From the IMG/VR virus record IMGVR_UViG_3300033143_002120, positions 1-36,031 of that record: a stretch of 36,031 nt of DNA. One strand, given 5' to 3'. Below the pieces are notes generated by a model. The model was not told where the DNA came from. It saw nothing but the letters and a program-made list of their open reading frames with translations, and did no database searches. The position numbers were made by a program, and so were the translations under genes. Below, in pieces: positions 7,946-17,340 of the stretch (position 1 is its first letter; each line of letters begins with the position of its first letter). The DNA comes from a virus.

Positions 7946-10548
7946 TATCCACACCGTTTCCAAATTTCTGCATAAGCATCTAATTTATTATCAAGTAAGG
8001 TAAGTTCAGTTGCAATATTTTCTGTAATTTTAATTGTATTACCAGCTTCATCTAAAGCCTCAAATTCAATATTAACATCTTGTAATATTTGAATTGGAGT
8101 TTTTCTATCCGGGGTAATTTTCTTTTCCCGGGGTTCAATTTTCTTTTCTACTTTCTTTTCTGGCGTTGGTTTAGTAGCAGTTGGTTTTTTAGCTTTTAAA
8201 CCAAAGTGCTCAACTCCCATATTAATTGCTTGAGTAATGGTAGCTTCTAAAGCAGCAATTTCACCTTCAATAAGTTTACGTGTTTCTTTAGTATGAGGAA
8301 CATACTTACCATCTTTCAAATAACCTTTGGATAATTTAGCTTTTTGATGACGCAAAAAAGCATTTAATTCTTTTACAATTGCTATTGCTTCAGTACGATT
8401 ATCTAATGCTATTGCATTAGACATATTACGCATATGTTGAATAATACCAGTAAACTTACCATCTTTACTACCTTGCATTACTTCAGCATTAACCTGTGCT
8501 GATTTCTTACTTGCTGTTGCTGTTCTTACTGCAGCAGTTTTATCAACAAAGTCTTTATAATCTTCAAGAATTTTTATATCTTCTGGTTTAGCAGTATCTT
8601 TAAAATCAGTACTACCTAAAACTTTTTCAGTATCAGTTGGTGATAGGTCAGTATTTGTTACTGCACTTTTAACAATAGATTCAACAGCAGTTTTCTTTAA
8701 TGCTGGTGTAACTGTTACATTTTTATCTTGTTGTTCTGTAATAAGATTTACTGAATCAGCAATATCCTCTATTTCATTTTTTAAACGAATATGTGTTTCA
8801 ACCATTCGTACAACAGTATCACTATATTCTTTTATCTTAGCTGCTTGTTCTTGATAATCTTTAGCATCAGGAGTTTTTTCAATTTGTTCTTCAAACTTAG
8901 TTATTAATGCATCTAATTGTTTAATATTATTAACACGAGTTTTAGAATCTAATTTAGTTAAATCTTCATCAATAAGAGCTTGAATACCAACTTCATGTTT
9001 ACCAGTTTCTTTTGCTTTAGCAACAACTTCTTCTGTAGTACCAACACCACGACCTTTACCAAATTCTGCAACAGCAGCTGTACCTTTATGTACTATTTTC
9101 TCTGCACCTTTAACTGCAGGACTAATAGAGGCAGCAGTTGAAGTAACACCTGAAATTTGTCCACCTGCTACTGCACCTACAGCAACATCAGTTAATACTT
9201 CAACTGGGTCAATTTTAGATATGTCTTGTTTACCAGCAGCTTGAGCAAGAATATTTTGAGCACCCTCAGTACCACCTTCAACAAAAGTTGATTTAACTGG
9301 TTTACTTGTTACCACTTTAGCTGTTAAACCTAATGCTGTTTTAGCAGAAACTTTTCCAGCTTCTTTAATATTTTCTTTAGCAGCAGTAACAGTTGCTTTT
9401 GCAGTTTCAACTCCAGCAGCTTTTAAACCAGGTAGTTTTTTAACTAAGTCTTTAGCACCTAAAACAAACTTAGCACCAACAGCATCCAAACCAGCTGAAG
9501 CTAATGATAGAATACCAGCAACTGCTTTTTCAGAATCATTAGGAGTACGTTTATATTCTTTTTCAAATTCTTGTATTGCTTCGTTATAACCAGCAGAAGA
9601 AAGTGATGTAACACCAAGAACTGCATTTTTAGCCAATACATACATTTGTGGTAATGATTGAATAGTAAGTTCTGTTGCAGCAGCAGGGTCTTTAAGTGCA
9701 AGGTCAGATATAGCACCCATAAATGTACCAATACTACTTAACTCATTTCCTTCTTTAAATTTAGTAACTGCTTTACCTGCAGTTTTACCCAAACGATTTA
9801 ATGCAGCAGCAGTTTTCTTATTGTTAGCATAACCTTCAACTGCTTGAATACCTATTTGGACACTATCAATAAAAGTTTGACGATTTGCAATAGTTTCTAA
9901 TTTTTTAAATTTAGAAATACCTCGAACAATTGTTCGTCCTTTTTTATCTGTGGTTGTTGTTGGAGTAGTTAACCAAGCAGATTCTTCTGAAGTTAATTCA
10001 ATACCTGCAGATTGTTTACCTTTAATTTCTTTATAAATTGCAGTATCTTCCGCAGTTATACCAATACTATCTAAAGCATTAAGTAAACTTGAACCAGCCG
10101 TTACTGTTTCACCAACAACCCGGGAAGCACCACCAAATGCTTTTAAAGCAAGATTGGCAGCACCACCAGTAAACGTATCTGCAGTTTCATCAGAAAGTAA
10201 TGATTGTTTTTCACGTACACGCTTTTCTTCAGCAATAGCTAATTCATATGGTGTTGGGGCATTACGTTCTACTTTTTGAAAACGAGTAATTGCTTCTTCT
10301 TTTTTAAGAAGTAAATTTTTAAGTTTATTAAATTTTGTTCCAGCTAATAATTGTCTCTTTGCTTCTAGGGGAGACAAAATTGGAGCAGTATCTGCAAATT
10401 GTTGTTGAGCAGTTAAAGCAGCTAAATCAGATATTGTTGCTTGATTAGTTGTAGGAATAGCAGAAGGAGGAGGCAGCATGCTTCCATTTTCAGGAGAAAC
10501 TTCAGAGGTATCTATTGATACCCCTGGATTATTAAAATTAATTGCCAT
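7945..10548 (-). CDS. Large internal/ejection-type virion protein
   Basis: An 867-residue protein. The N-terminal third is Ala/Leu-rich and helical. Residues about 285-480 contain hydrophobic segments (ELTIQSLPQMYVLAKNAVLG; AVAGILSLASAGLDAVGAKF) followed by VEGGTEGAQNILAQAAGKQD and VLTDVAVGAVAGGQISG. The pattern E-x-G-x-E-G-x-Q...Q...D...A-x-G-A-x-x-G-G recurs in DNA-ejection proteins (T7 gp16-like) and in the N-terminal part of N4 virion RNA polymerase gp50. The C-terminal half is Lys/Glu/Thr-rich coiled coil, ending in FEALDEAGNTIKITENIATE and KRCG. No RNA polymerase motif or lytic transglycosylase motif is seen. Probably packaged in the head and released to line the envelope channel; inference from composition and position. 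Confidence 0.8.
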   Translation of the reverse strand: MAINFNNPGVSIDTSEVSPENGSMLPPPSAIPTTNQATISDLAALTAQQQFADTAPILSPLEAKRQLLAGTKFNKLKNLLLKKEEAITRFQKVERNAPTPYELAIAEEKRVREKQSLLSDETADTFTGGAANLALKAFGGASRVVGETVTAGSSLLNALDSIGITAEDTAIYKEIKGKQSAGIELTSEESAWLTTPTTTTDKKGRTIVRGISKFKKLETIANRQTFIDSVQIGIQAVEGYANNKKTAAALNRLGKTAGKAVTKFKEGNELSSIGTFMGAISDLALKDPAAATELTIQSLPQMYVLAKNAVLGVTSLSSAGYNEAIQEFEKEYKRTPNDSEKAVAGILSLASAGLDAVGAKFVLGAKDLVKKLPGLKAAGVETAKATVTAAKENIKEAGKVSAKTALGLTAKVVTSKPVKSTFVEGGTEGAQNILAQAAGKQDISKIDPVEVLTDVAVGAVAGGQISGVTSTAASISPAVKGAEKIVHKGTAAVAEFGKGRGVGTTEEVVAKAKETGKHEVGIQALIDEDLTKLDSKTRVNNIKQLDALITKFEEQIEKTPDAKDYQEQAAKIKEYSDTVVRMVETHIRLKNEIEDIADSVNLITEQQDKNVTVTPALKKTAVESIVKSAVTNTDLSPTDTEKVLGSTDFKDTAKPEDIKILEDYKDFVDKTAAVRTATASKKSAQVNAEVMQGSKDGKFTGIIQHMRNMSNAIALDNRTEAIAIVKELNAFLRHQKAKLSKGYLKDGKYVPHTKETRKLIEGEIAALEATITQAINMGVEHFGLKAKKPTATKPTPEKKVEKKIEPREKKITPDRKTPIQILQDVNIEFEALDEAGNTIKITENIATELTLLDNKLDAYAEIWKRCG

Positions 10549-10551
10549 AAA

Positions 10552-11979
10552 TTATCTATTAACTGCACGATTCGCTAATGCTTGACGTAAGTTTAAATTT
10601 CTATCCTTATTTACTCCACCTCTGGATGCTTTCAACCGTGCAGTAATATCTTTAATACTTTGTGTTGATGCAGCATTAACAGCAGCTTGAGATTTAAGAT
10701 ACTCTTTCTGAAGTGTTTCTTTGTATGCAATCGTTTTCTTATTACCTTGTTTAACTACAGATTTTTTAAGAAATGCAGCTAAATCATCATCATCAACAGT
10801 TCTATCTGCTAATAATGGGTCAGAAGGATGCTCTGTTGCACTTGCTACAGCTTCACGCAATAAAGTAGGTTCTACCGCATATTGTTTACCATCAACAGTA
10901 ATACCATCAGCAATATATTTTTGTAAAACAGCAGTAAGTTCCTGTCCACCTAAATTACCTGTAGCTGAACTAAGGAAACCCGGGTCAGGAAATTGTTTCT
11001 GTGTGTACTCAAATAATGATGTTGCTTCAACTTGAATTTCTTCATCAGATTTAGTTTGATTCAACTTAATTTGAGAAAGTCTAGTATCTAAATTTTGCTT
11101 TAATAAAGCCAATTCATTAGCAGCAGCAGTTGTAACAGTATTAGTTTGTTCTGTTATTTCACTTTTTTCTTGTGCAGAAATATTATCTGAATTAACAGTA
11201 GCACGTAATACATCACGTACTTGCTGACGAAATTTAGTTGGAAGTGAACGAGTAGCTATATCTGCTTGAGCAACTTTTTGTTCAAGAGAAGTATAGTTTT
11301 GTAAACCACCTTGTTGTTCCACAATACGTGAAAAATTAACTTTATCTTCTTCAGCAGCAGCCGGATTAAATACTACTTCACCTACAGGACTAATAGTTGC
11401 TAACGGAGCTTGTCCTTCAAAAGAAGGATTCAATTGATTAAATAATTGCAAACTCTTATTAATAACAGAATCATTATTTGATTTAATTTCTTGGTCAGAA
11501 GGAATACCACGAATAGCAGCATCAGCTGATTCTTGGTCAGCATATGTTTGTTGTTGACGACGATATTCTTTATCACTACGACCAGTTAATACTTTTTCAC
11601 GAGCTAAACGACGGTCACGGTCAGTTTGACCTTGCTCATATTGGAGGTCAGAACGTTCTTTAGTTTGGATTTCATTTAATTTAGTATCAAATGCTTTACT
11701 AACTGCTTGTTCATTAAAGTTACCAGCACCAAATTTTTCAGTAGCTGCAGATAAACTTAAATTTTCTTTTTGTGCTTCAAAATCTTCAGCAGTATTAACC
11801 TGGCGTAAAGCATCCAGTGCAGCAGCAGTATTAGTTGTTTCTAAATCTTTTTGAGCTGTTTTAGCCACACCAGAGAATTTATCAAAGGCAGCACCAAATA
11901 AAGAACCAGCATTTTTTAATGCTGATGAACCAGAAGCAGTACTTTGACCAATAACATTTTTCCAATTTAAAGAACCCAT
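10552..11979 (-). CDS. Internal virion protein candidate, coiled-coil
   Basis: A 475-residue hydrophilic, helical protein beginning MGSLNWKNVIGQSTASGSSA. It is rich in Gln, Ala, Ser, Asp and Lys, with long predicted coiled-coil stretches (RSDLQYEQGQTDRDRRLARE around residues 115-135, and residues 280-330). It ends in a basic tail. The opening (Ser/Asn-W-x-N/K-V followed by an Ala/Gly-rich helix) is common for internal virion proteins of podoviruses. It lies between the 156-residue protein and the 867-residue ejection-type protein, three bases from the latter, matching the two- or three-protein ejection cassettes of T7 and N4 relatives. A TAGGAGA ribosome-binding site precedes the ATG. Confidence 0.75.
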   Translation of the reverse strand: MGSLNWKNVIGQSTASGSSALKNAGSLFGAAFDKFSGVAKTAQKDLETTNTAAALDALRQVNTAEDFEAQKENLSLSAATEKFGAGNFNEQAVSKAFDTKLNEIQTKERSDLQYEQGQTDRDRRLAREKVLTGRSDKEYRRQQQTYADQESADAAIRGIPSDQEIKSNNDSVINKSLQLFNQLNPSFEGQAPLATISPVGEVVFNPAAAEEDKVNFSRIVEQQGGLQNYTSLEQKVAQADIATRSLPTKFRQQVRDVLRATVNSDNISAQEKSEITEQTNTVTTAAANELALLKQNLDTRLSQIKLNQTKSDEEIQVEATSLFEYTQKQFPDPGFLSSATGNLGGQELTAVLQKYIADGITVDGKQYAVEPTLLREAVASATEHPSDPLLADRTVDDDDLAAFLKKSVVKQGNKKTIAYKETLQKEYLKSQAAVNAASTQSIKDITARLKASRGGVNKDRNLNLRQALANRAVNR

Positions 11980-11991
11980 AAACTTCTCCTA

Positions 11992-12462
11992 TTAAATGGC
12001 TTCACCAGAAACTTTACGAGGAGCTAAATATGATTCCAAATCTTGGGCTAATTGTGCACGACCAGTTTCAGTAGTTCGGTCATATCGACCAGAACCTGCT
12101 AATCGTGATTGTTGTTGTGATTCTAATTGGGTATTTAGTATGGAAGCTTGGTTTGCTAAATTTTTATTGAAACTATCTTTTGTGAATGCAAATTGCTTTT
12201 CACCTAGTTTTAAATTCTTAAAACCTAAATAAGCATCTGCTAATCCACTAATTGCATTGATACCGGCAGTAACACCCTTATAACCACCAGGGCTTTTATC
12301 ACCACCAGGCACACCTTCAACACCACTATAATTAGCCAAAGTGGAATAATCTCCAGAAGGATTTACACTATCAAAAGATTGTCCAGCATATGCTGGTTGT
12401 CGATTAAAAGCTTGTGTTGTATTAAAGATTGATGGTTTTTCTGTAGCATCGAAAATACCCAT
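11992..12462 (-). CDS. Small internal virion protein candidate
   Basis: A 156-residue protein (MGIFDATEKPSIFNTTQAFN...). The first half is Gly/Pro/Ser/Tyr-rich and probably disordered. Residues about 67-95 form a hydrophobic-amphipathic helix (GINAISGLADAYLGFKNLKL), followed by a Gln/Asn-rich coiled coil (KQFAFTKDSFNKNLANQASI). This resembles the T7 gp14-like class of small ejection proteins in overall architecture, with one amphipathic or membrane-seeking helix. It is the first of three consecutive genes (156, 475, 867 residues) that look like an ejection cassette. A GAGGG ribosome-binding site precedes the start. Assignment is by architecture and context. Confidence 0.7.
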   Translation of the reverse strand: MGIFDATEKPSIFNTTQAFNRQPAYAGQSFDSVNPSGDYSTLANYSGVEGVPGGDKSPGGYKGVTAGINAISGLADAYLGFKNLKLGEKQFAFTKDSFNKNLANQASILNTQLESQQQSRLAGSGRYDRTTETGRAQLAQDLESYLAPRKVSGEAI

Positions 12463-12499
12463 TTTACTGCCCTCGTATCATATTTTAAAAGTATATCAC

Positions 12500-14692
12500 C
12501 TAGCTATAAGGAGAACTAGGGTCAAATGAGTATATATCCAATTCTGGTAATCGTAGTAAGTTGGCGTGATACCCACTAATCTGGTCTAACGTTAAAACAC
12601 CCGGGTTTCCTGTATGAATTGTCCGTTCATAAAAATTAGCAGGACTTTCATAAGGATTATGTGGGAAACGTGTTGTTACATCATAATCACCAGTAATATC
12701 TAATAAATCATTGATATCATTGAGTTCTTCTTGTCTTTCCTCTGCTGATTTAGTCCAAGAATCAATTTCTTGTTCTAAAGCATCTCTTTGTAAACTAATA
12801 TCTAATACTATGGCTTCAACAGTAATTTGTACTGCTTTTAATAAGGCTTCTGCTGTTCCTAAGCCTTCTCCTCCTCCAGCACCATAATAAGAAGCAACAA
12901 CATATGCAATAATTGCAATAGCTTTTGCAGTATCATTATCTGCATATTGAAGAAGTAATTCTTTTAAAATTAGTGATAATGCATATTGTATTAATATTTG
13001 TTTAGCTATTTGCCATAATATTGCAGACCATTTAACACTTGAACCCCAGGATAAATATAATAAAACAATGCTTATTACTTTAATTACAATAGAAAAGAAA
13101 GTTAAAAATGCTATTGTTTCATACCATTTTAAAAATTGACTATCAGAAGCATATACTACTAAGGTTAATGCCTCATATAATAATGCTTCTTTTTCTGTAT
13201 AACTAAACTCATCAAGAATTGCATAAGGCATAGGAATAATAAAATTATTCATATCATCAACATTAGTTGATAATTGAATTAAACTAGATTTAATTTCTCC
13301 AGCAACTGTTAATACATTAGACATGTAAATCAAACCATGCACTTCAAGTTGTATGTATTCATTATCATCATACTGAGCACGAATTGTAACGTAACTATTA
13401 ACACCTCCTCCTAAACCTGTTTCTGGGTCAGGAGGAGTATTAGCTAATACAGTAATTTCTATATCAACAGTACCCACAGAACCAATAGAACCGGTATTGT
13501 CAGCAAAATTTATATAATTAAAAAGTATTGATGCATTAAATGATTGTTCTTTTATAGATATAACATTTACCGGAGGAGTATCACTATCCTTTCCTGCTTC
13601 ATACTGTTCTTGACTAACATCAGCATGCTGATAAATATTTAAAAAATAATAATATAAATATTGTTTGCCTATATTACTTTCTGTATATAAATTAATAGCA
13701 AAAAGAATAAAAGCATCTTCAATTTGGTCTATGTCAGGATTTTCTTCTATTGAAGCAACAATATCATCAAAATTTAAACCAATACGTGTTAATAAAGTTT
13801 TACTTGTAGGATATGCCTCATCACCTTCTTTAACACTTATAAAGTTTTTACGTAAAGGTACAATAGGAACTGTATTAGTTTCATCTTCACTTATTTGTGC
13901 TGAAGCATCTAATGAGGGATATGTGCCTAATTCACGTAGGTATTCCCAATAAATATATTCACCTGGAGCTGAGTCTAAAGAATATTTTACATTATAATAA
14001 GTTTTAGATTCTGCAGGACCAATTAACGTAGGGTAATCTGAGTATACCCATACAGTAGTAAATCGTTTTAAATGAACAGTGAATTCACCTGTTGTTGCAT
14101 TTTCTGTAAATCCATCATATAACCAAACAACAGAAGCTACAGTAATTTCACCAACCCATTCTTCATATCCTTCATTTTCTTGAAGATAATATTTAACCCA
14201 ATATTCATCTGGAGGAAGTGTTAATGAAGATGCAAGTATAGTAATAGGCTCACCAACAATACCTGTTATAACAACATCAACAGCATCTTCATCTAGAACT
14301 GTAAAAGCAGATATAGCAGTTGGTAAACCGTGTATATAAACATTTTTTCCATAAGAAACATAAGAACCAAGAGAACCTACTGGACCACTAAGAATAGTAA
14401 ATTTGATTCTATCTGTAATAGATTGGTTTTGTGTTATTGCTTCTGCAAGAGCAAAACTTAAACCATTCTGTTGTTCTTCTGGAATTAATCGAGTGGTAAT
14501 AACTTGTATAGAATAAACAGTTTCATCTTCAAACCCTAATAGGTTCATGACAAATTCTATTTCTTTATAGAATACGTTTTCCCATAAAATTCTAAGAGAT
14601 TCTTCCGTAAACTCACGTAAATCATCCCAAGCTTCTTTTAACTTATCTTTTACATAACTAAAAGGATTCTTAAGAAAACTACCTAAACTCAT
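12500..14692 (-). CDS. Large virion protein with C-proximal membrane segments
   Basis: A 730-residue protein. The first ~45 residues are a charged amphipathic helix (KEAWDDLREFTEESLRILWE). The middle is acidic and beta-rich. Residues about 525-620 contain three or four hydrophobic stretches (FLTFFSIVIKVISIVLLYLS; ILWQIAKQILIQYALSLILK; AIAIIAYVVASYYGAGGGEG), which could be membrane helices. A coiled coil and a Pro/Tyr-rich tail follow. In N4-type order this slot, between capsid-proximal genes and the ejection cassette, is occupied by virion proteins, so an internal or tail-tube protein that inserts into the host envelope is plausible. I do not recognise the family. Confidence 0.8.
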   Translation of the reverse strand: MSLGSFLKNPFSYVKDKLKEAWDDLREFTEESLRILWENVFYKEIEFVMNLLGFEDETVYSIQVITTRLIPEEQQNGLSFALAEAITQNQSITDRIKFTILSGPVGSLGSYVSYGKNVYIHGLPTAISAFTVLDEDAVDVVITGIVGEPITILASSLTLPPDEYWVKYYLQENEGYEEWVGEITVASVVWLYDGFTENATTGEFTVHLKRFTTVWVYSDYPTLIGPAESKTYYNVKYSLDSAPGEYIYWEYLRELGTYPSLDASAQISEDETNTVPIVPLRKNFISVKEGDEAYPTSKTLLTRIGLNFDDIVASIEENPDIDQIEDAFILFAINLYTESNIGKQYLYYYFLNIYQHADVSQEQYEAGKDSDTPPVNVISIKEQSFNASILFNYINFADNTGSIGSVGTVDIEITVLANTPPDPETGLGGGVNSYVTIRAQYDDNEYIQLEVHGLIYMSNVLTVAGEIKSSLIQLSTNVDDMNNFIIPMPYAILDEFSYTEKEALLYEALTLVVYASDSQFLKWYETIAFLTFFSIVIKVISIVLLYLSWGSSVKWSAILWQIAKQILIQYALSLILKELLLQYADNDTAKAIAIIAYVVASYYGAGGGEGLGTAEALLKAVQITVEAIVLDISLQRDALEQEIDSWTKSAEERQEELNDINDLLDITGDYDVTTRFPHNPYESPANFYERTIHTGNPGVLTLDQISGYHANLLRLPELDIYSFDPSSPYS

Positions 14693-14718
14693 TATAAATC
14701 CTTGTTATAGAATTTTTA

Positions 14719-15207
14719 TTATAAAGTTATATTAATACCTGATGCGATTTTTTCAATAAATTTATCAATATCAGTATCTTCTGCTTTTGTGGGAGGAACA
14801 GTAGCATTATCTGTTGTACGTCGAATAGTCCAACTATCCATCATAATTTTTAATGCTTTTTGTTCTGCATCACGCTCAAAACCATCAGTTTGTGCTTGTA
14901 ATAAACCTTGTTGTTTTCCAACTGTACCAGCATTTATATCTGTAGTTTGAGCTTCTTCAGTAATAATCTTTTGAGCAAGTAAATCACCTTGCTTATCAGC
15001 AGTTTGCTCACCCAAAAGAAATTGTACTGCTTGTGCCATAGCACTTTGCATAGAACCCAGGTAAACATTTGCATAATCAGTACCTGTAATACGACTTTTT
15101 TCGTATTGTGATAATAATTGTGCATTAACTGCTTTCATTAAAACATCAAAGACACCACTACCTTCTACTGTACCTTCTGTAAGTTGTGCAATTGTTATAT
15201 CAGCCAT
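14719..15207 (-). CDS. Putative virion protein of head block
   Basis: A 162-residue protein whose first 95 residues carry a pattern I recall from N4-capsid-type phages downstream of the capsid gene: GSGVFDVLMKAVNAQL, then RITGTDYANVYLGSM, then QFLLGEQTADKQGDLLAQKI. The rest is a Gln-rich helical segment and a Thr/Asp-rich linker. Function is not known to me; a neck, head-completion or tail-tube-associated role is inferred from location between the capsid genes and the large 730-residue protein. No membrane or signal segment. Confidence 0.75.
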   Translation of the reverse strand: MADITIAQLTEGTVEGSGVFDVLMKAVNAQLLSQYEKSRITGTDYANVYLGSMQSAMAQAVQFLLGEQTADKQGDLLAQKIITEEAQTTDINAGTVGKQQGLLQAQTDGFERDAEQKALKIMMDSWTIRRTTDNATVPPTKAEDTDIDKFIEKIASGINITL

Positions 15208-15233
15208 ATTTATTTACCTGGTTATAATAGAAT

Positions 15234-15821
15234 TTAATCTATGTTGTTGCCCATTGCTTGTTGTGTTGCTAATTCCTGTATCTCAACAGGAGTTAGTGGT
15301 GTTAAAACTTCAATAGCAAATTCTTTAATTAATTTACCTTTACGAATTTTATTACCACGAGGACCTTTAACAGTTTGGAAAATCTGACATTCACGTTCTA
15401 ATAAATGTTTATAAATAATATTAGGAACATGCCAACCATCTTCGTTATTAAATGGGACAAATTTCTTATGTGTACCAACTGCAGAATTACTTACAGTAAA
15501 TACTTCACCTTCCCATTCTTTCTTATTTGGATTCATACATGAAATACGAATACGTATTAACCGTGAAGCTTCTTTACGTAAGCGAGCTAATTTAGCTGCT
15601 TTAGATTCTACAACAGGCATAATAATTTTATTAGGAATAGCTGCTACTGGAGCAACAGTATTTTTCGTTGGGGGATTCAATTTTGCATTAACTTTTATAC
15701 GCAATTTATCAACACCAATATTTGGATGGTATTGAACACCAAGCTGTTTAGCCCGGGCTTTTAATGTATCTAATTCTGATGGTAAACCATCATCTGTTAC
15801 TTGTGCATTTTCTTCTGACAT
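15234..15821 (-). CDS. Putative capsid-associated protein downstream of major capsid gene
   Basis: About 195 residues. Two in-frame ATGs (15827 and 15821) follow an AAAAGG ribosome-binding site; the second has the better 9-base spacing, so I use it (MSEENAQ). The N-terminus holds a small helical module with DTLKARAKQLGVQYHPNIGV, similar to SAP/HeH-type helix-extended-loop-helix folds that bind nucleic acid or protein. The C-terminal half is basic, beta-rich and carries RIRISCMNPNKKEWEGEVFT and FVPFNNEDGWHVPNIIYKHL. This combination is often the gene after an N4-gp56-type capsid gene. Exact function unknown; a decoration or assembly role is inferred. Confidence 0.75.
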   Translation of the reverse strand: MSEENAQVTDDGLPSELDTLKARAKQLGVQYHPNIGVDKLRIKVNAKLNPPTKNTVAPVAAIPNKIIMPVVESKAAKLARLRKEASRLIRIRISCMNPNKKEWEGEVFTVSNSAVGTHKKFVPFNNEDGWHVPNIIYKHLLERECQIFQTVKGPRGNKIRKGKLIKEFAIEVLTPLTPVEIQELATQQAMGNNID

Positions 15822-15857
15822 TTTCATCTACCTTTTTATAAGAGGGTGATACCTCTG

Positions 15858-15895
15858 ATTTTAATAAAAGCATTCCCCCACTTATGTGGGGGGAT
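15858..15895 (-). terminator. Hairpin terminator after major capsid gene
   Basis: Read on the minus strand just after the capsid stop, arms ATCCCCCCA and TGGGGGAAT (15887-15895 and 15872-15880) pair over nine base pairs with one G-U, around a six-base loop. GCTTTTATTAAAA follows. The GC-rich stem and U-rich tail fit an intrinsic terminator that limits, but probably does not abolish, read-through into the downstream genes, which have no obvious promoter. A second small hairpin (AGAGG/CCTCT, 15841-15856) sits before the next ribosome-binding site. Confidence 0.7.
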
Positions 15896-15912
15896 ACCAT
15901 CTAACTTTTAGC

Positions 15913-17316
15913 TTATAGTTCAGCTACGCACTTAACTAATGCAATACGTTCAGGGCGCAAAATCATAGTACCATAGTACCATTTGATGCTGTAGAACCCG
16001 ATTTCACCGTATGGGTCATTATAGTCAGCCGTTTCAGTACCAGGCTTCTTATGAGTAATCTTGAACTTCACAGTTTTACCATCAGTTTGGAAACCGATAG
16101 TTGTGAAAGAACCATCACCAACAACTAACATTGGGAATACATCATAATTACCACCAGTAGCACGGTAACCATCATTAACACCTTCAACAGCACCTGCACC
16201 AGCCCAATGCAACATTTCAGGTACAACTATAATGCGGAATTGGTCAACTGAACCAATTTCACCAACTGCAACAGAACCTGCAGCTGCATAACGTTGTACT
16301 GCAATGAATGCTTCATTATCATGCAAATCTTTCATGCGCTTAACTGATGGAATCAGTTCAGAACCAAGATACATGTAACGAGCTGCATCAATTGTTTTAG
16401 TATCAACTAAACGTGTACCAGTGATGATTTTAGTCTTCTTAGGTGTACGGTTATTGTCTAAATCAATTGAAAGACGCATTAAGTCTTCGTATGAAACAAC
16501 AGATGGAGTATCAGCTAATACACCTGTAATTTCAGCAGTAGTAGTTGCGATACCAGCATAACGAATTACACCTGCACCATTTAACAAATCAATTTGAAGA
16601 GCATCTTCAGTTAATTCGTTTGCACCCATTACAGCTTCACGAGTGATATGCATTTCAAGTTCAGCATCTGAATCGAAATCCAAAGACTCTTGAGTATATT
16701 CATCAAAGAAACCGAATTTCTCGATTGTACCTTCAAGTTCAATACGCTTGAAACCAACACGGTTAACACGTCCACCAGTTTCAGATAAAGCTGGAAGCTT
16801 ACCTGTGATAGTACCAACATCTTTACTTGAACCATATAAATTACCAGATTCAGGTACAGCAGCACCTTCAGTGATAACCCATGGTGGGTCTAATGCTTCT
16901 TGTTGTGCTTTAGTAACTGCATAACTAGTTAAAAATACACCGATAGTTGTCCAATAGGCAACAATCAATGCTTCAGCAGCAGTTAATGCAGTACCAGCAT
17001 CTACACCTTCACCAACGAAGTATAAAGATTCACCATCACCATTAGTATTAGTAATAGTTACTGATTGGTTTACTGATAAACCAGCAGCATCAATACCTTG
17101 GTCATTGACATTACGGTCATCAAGTAATGGTAAGTAATGGAAGCGTTTAATCTTCTTACCCATATTCTTAGGCATAGAAGTAACATCTGCTAACTGACCG
17201 AAATATTGTTCTTTCTTCGCTTCAATTAACGCTTTCTTCTGATAGTAATCCGTCCGTGTTTGACTACCGATACTGGATTCTGAACCACCAGCTGGGTCAT
17301 TGTAAATTTGTGCCAT
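15913..17316 (-). CDS. Major capsid protein, N4-gp56 family
   Basis: A 467-residue protein starting [20 protein letters not shown]. It shows the features I know from N4-gp56-type HK97-fold capsid proteins: an N-terminal helix with [20 protein letters not shown], the E-loop region with basic [11 protein letters not shown], the spine segment [20 protein letters not shown], then [32 protein letters not shown], and [20 protein letters not shown] in the A-domain. It forms the icosahedral shell. The gene has an AGAAGG ribosome-binding site, lies directly after the scaffold-like gene and is followed by a strong hairpin terminator. Its codons look less extreme in AT than its neighbours, fitting high expression. 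Confidence 0.95.
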   Translation of the reverse strand: MAQIYNDPAGGSESSIGSQTRTDYYQKKALIEAKKEQYFGQLADVTSMPKNMGKKIKRFHYLPLLDDRNVNDQGIDAAGLSVNQSVTITNTNGDGESLYFVGEGVDAGTALTAAEALIVAYWTTIGVFLTSYAVTKAQQEALDPPWVITEGAAVPESGNLYGSSKDVGTITGKLPALSETGGRVNRVGFKRIELEGTIEKFGFFDEYTQESLDFDSDAELEMHITREAVMGANELTEDALQIDLLNGAGVIRYAGIATTTAEITGVLADTPSVVSYEDLMRLSIDLDNNRTPKKTKIITGTRLVDTKTIDAARYMYLGSELIPSVKRMKDLHDNEAFIAVQRYAAAGSVAVGEIGSVDQFRIIVVPEMLHWAGAGAVEGVNDGYRATGGNYDVFPMLVVGDGSFTTIGFQTDGKTVKFKITHKKPGTETADYNDPYGEIGFYSIKWYYGTMILRPERIALVKCVAEL

Positions 17317-17340
17317 TGTTTTATACCTTCTGTAAATAAA

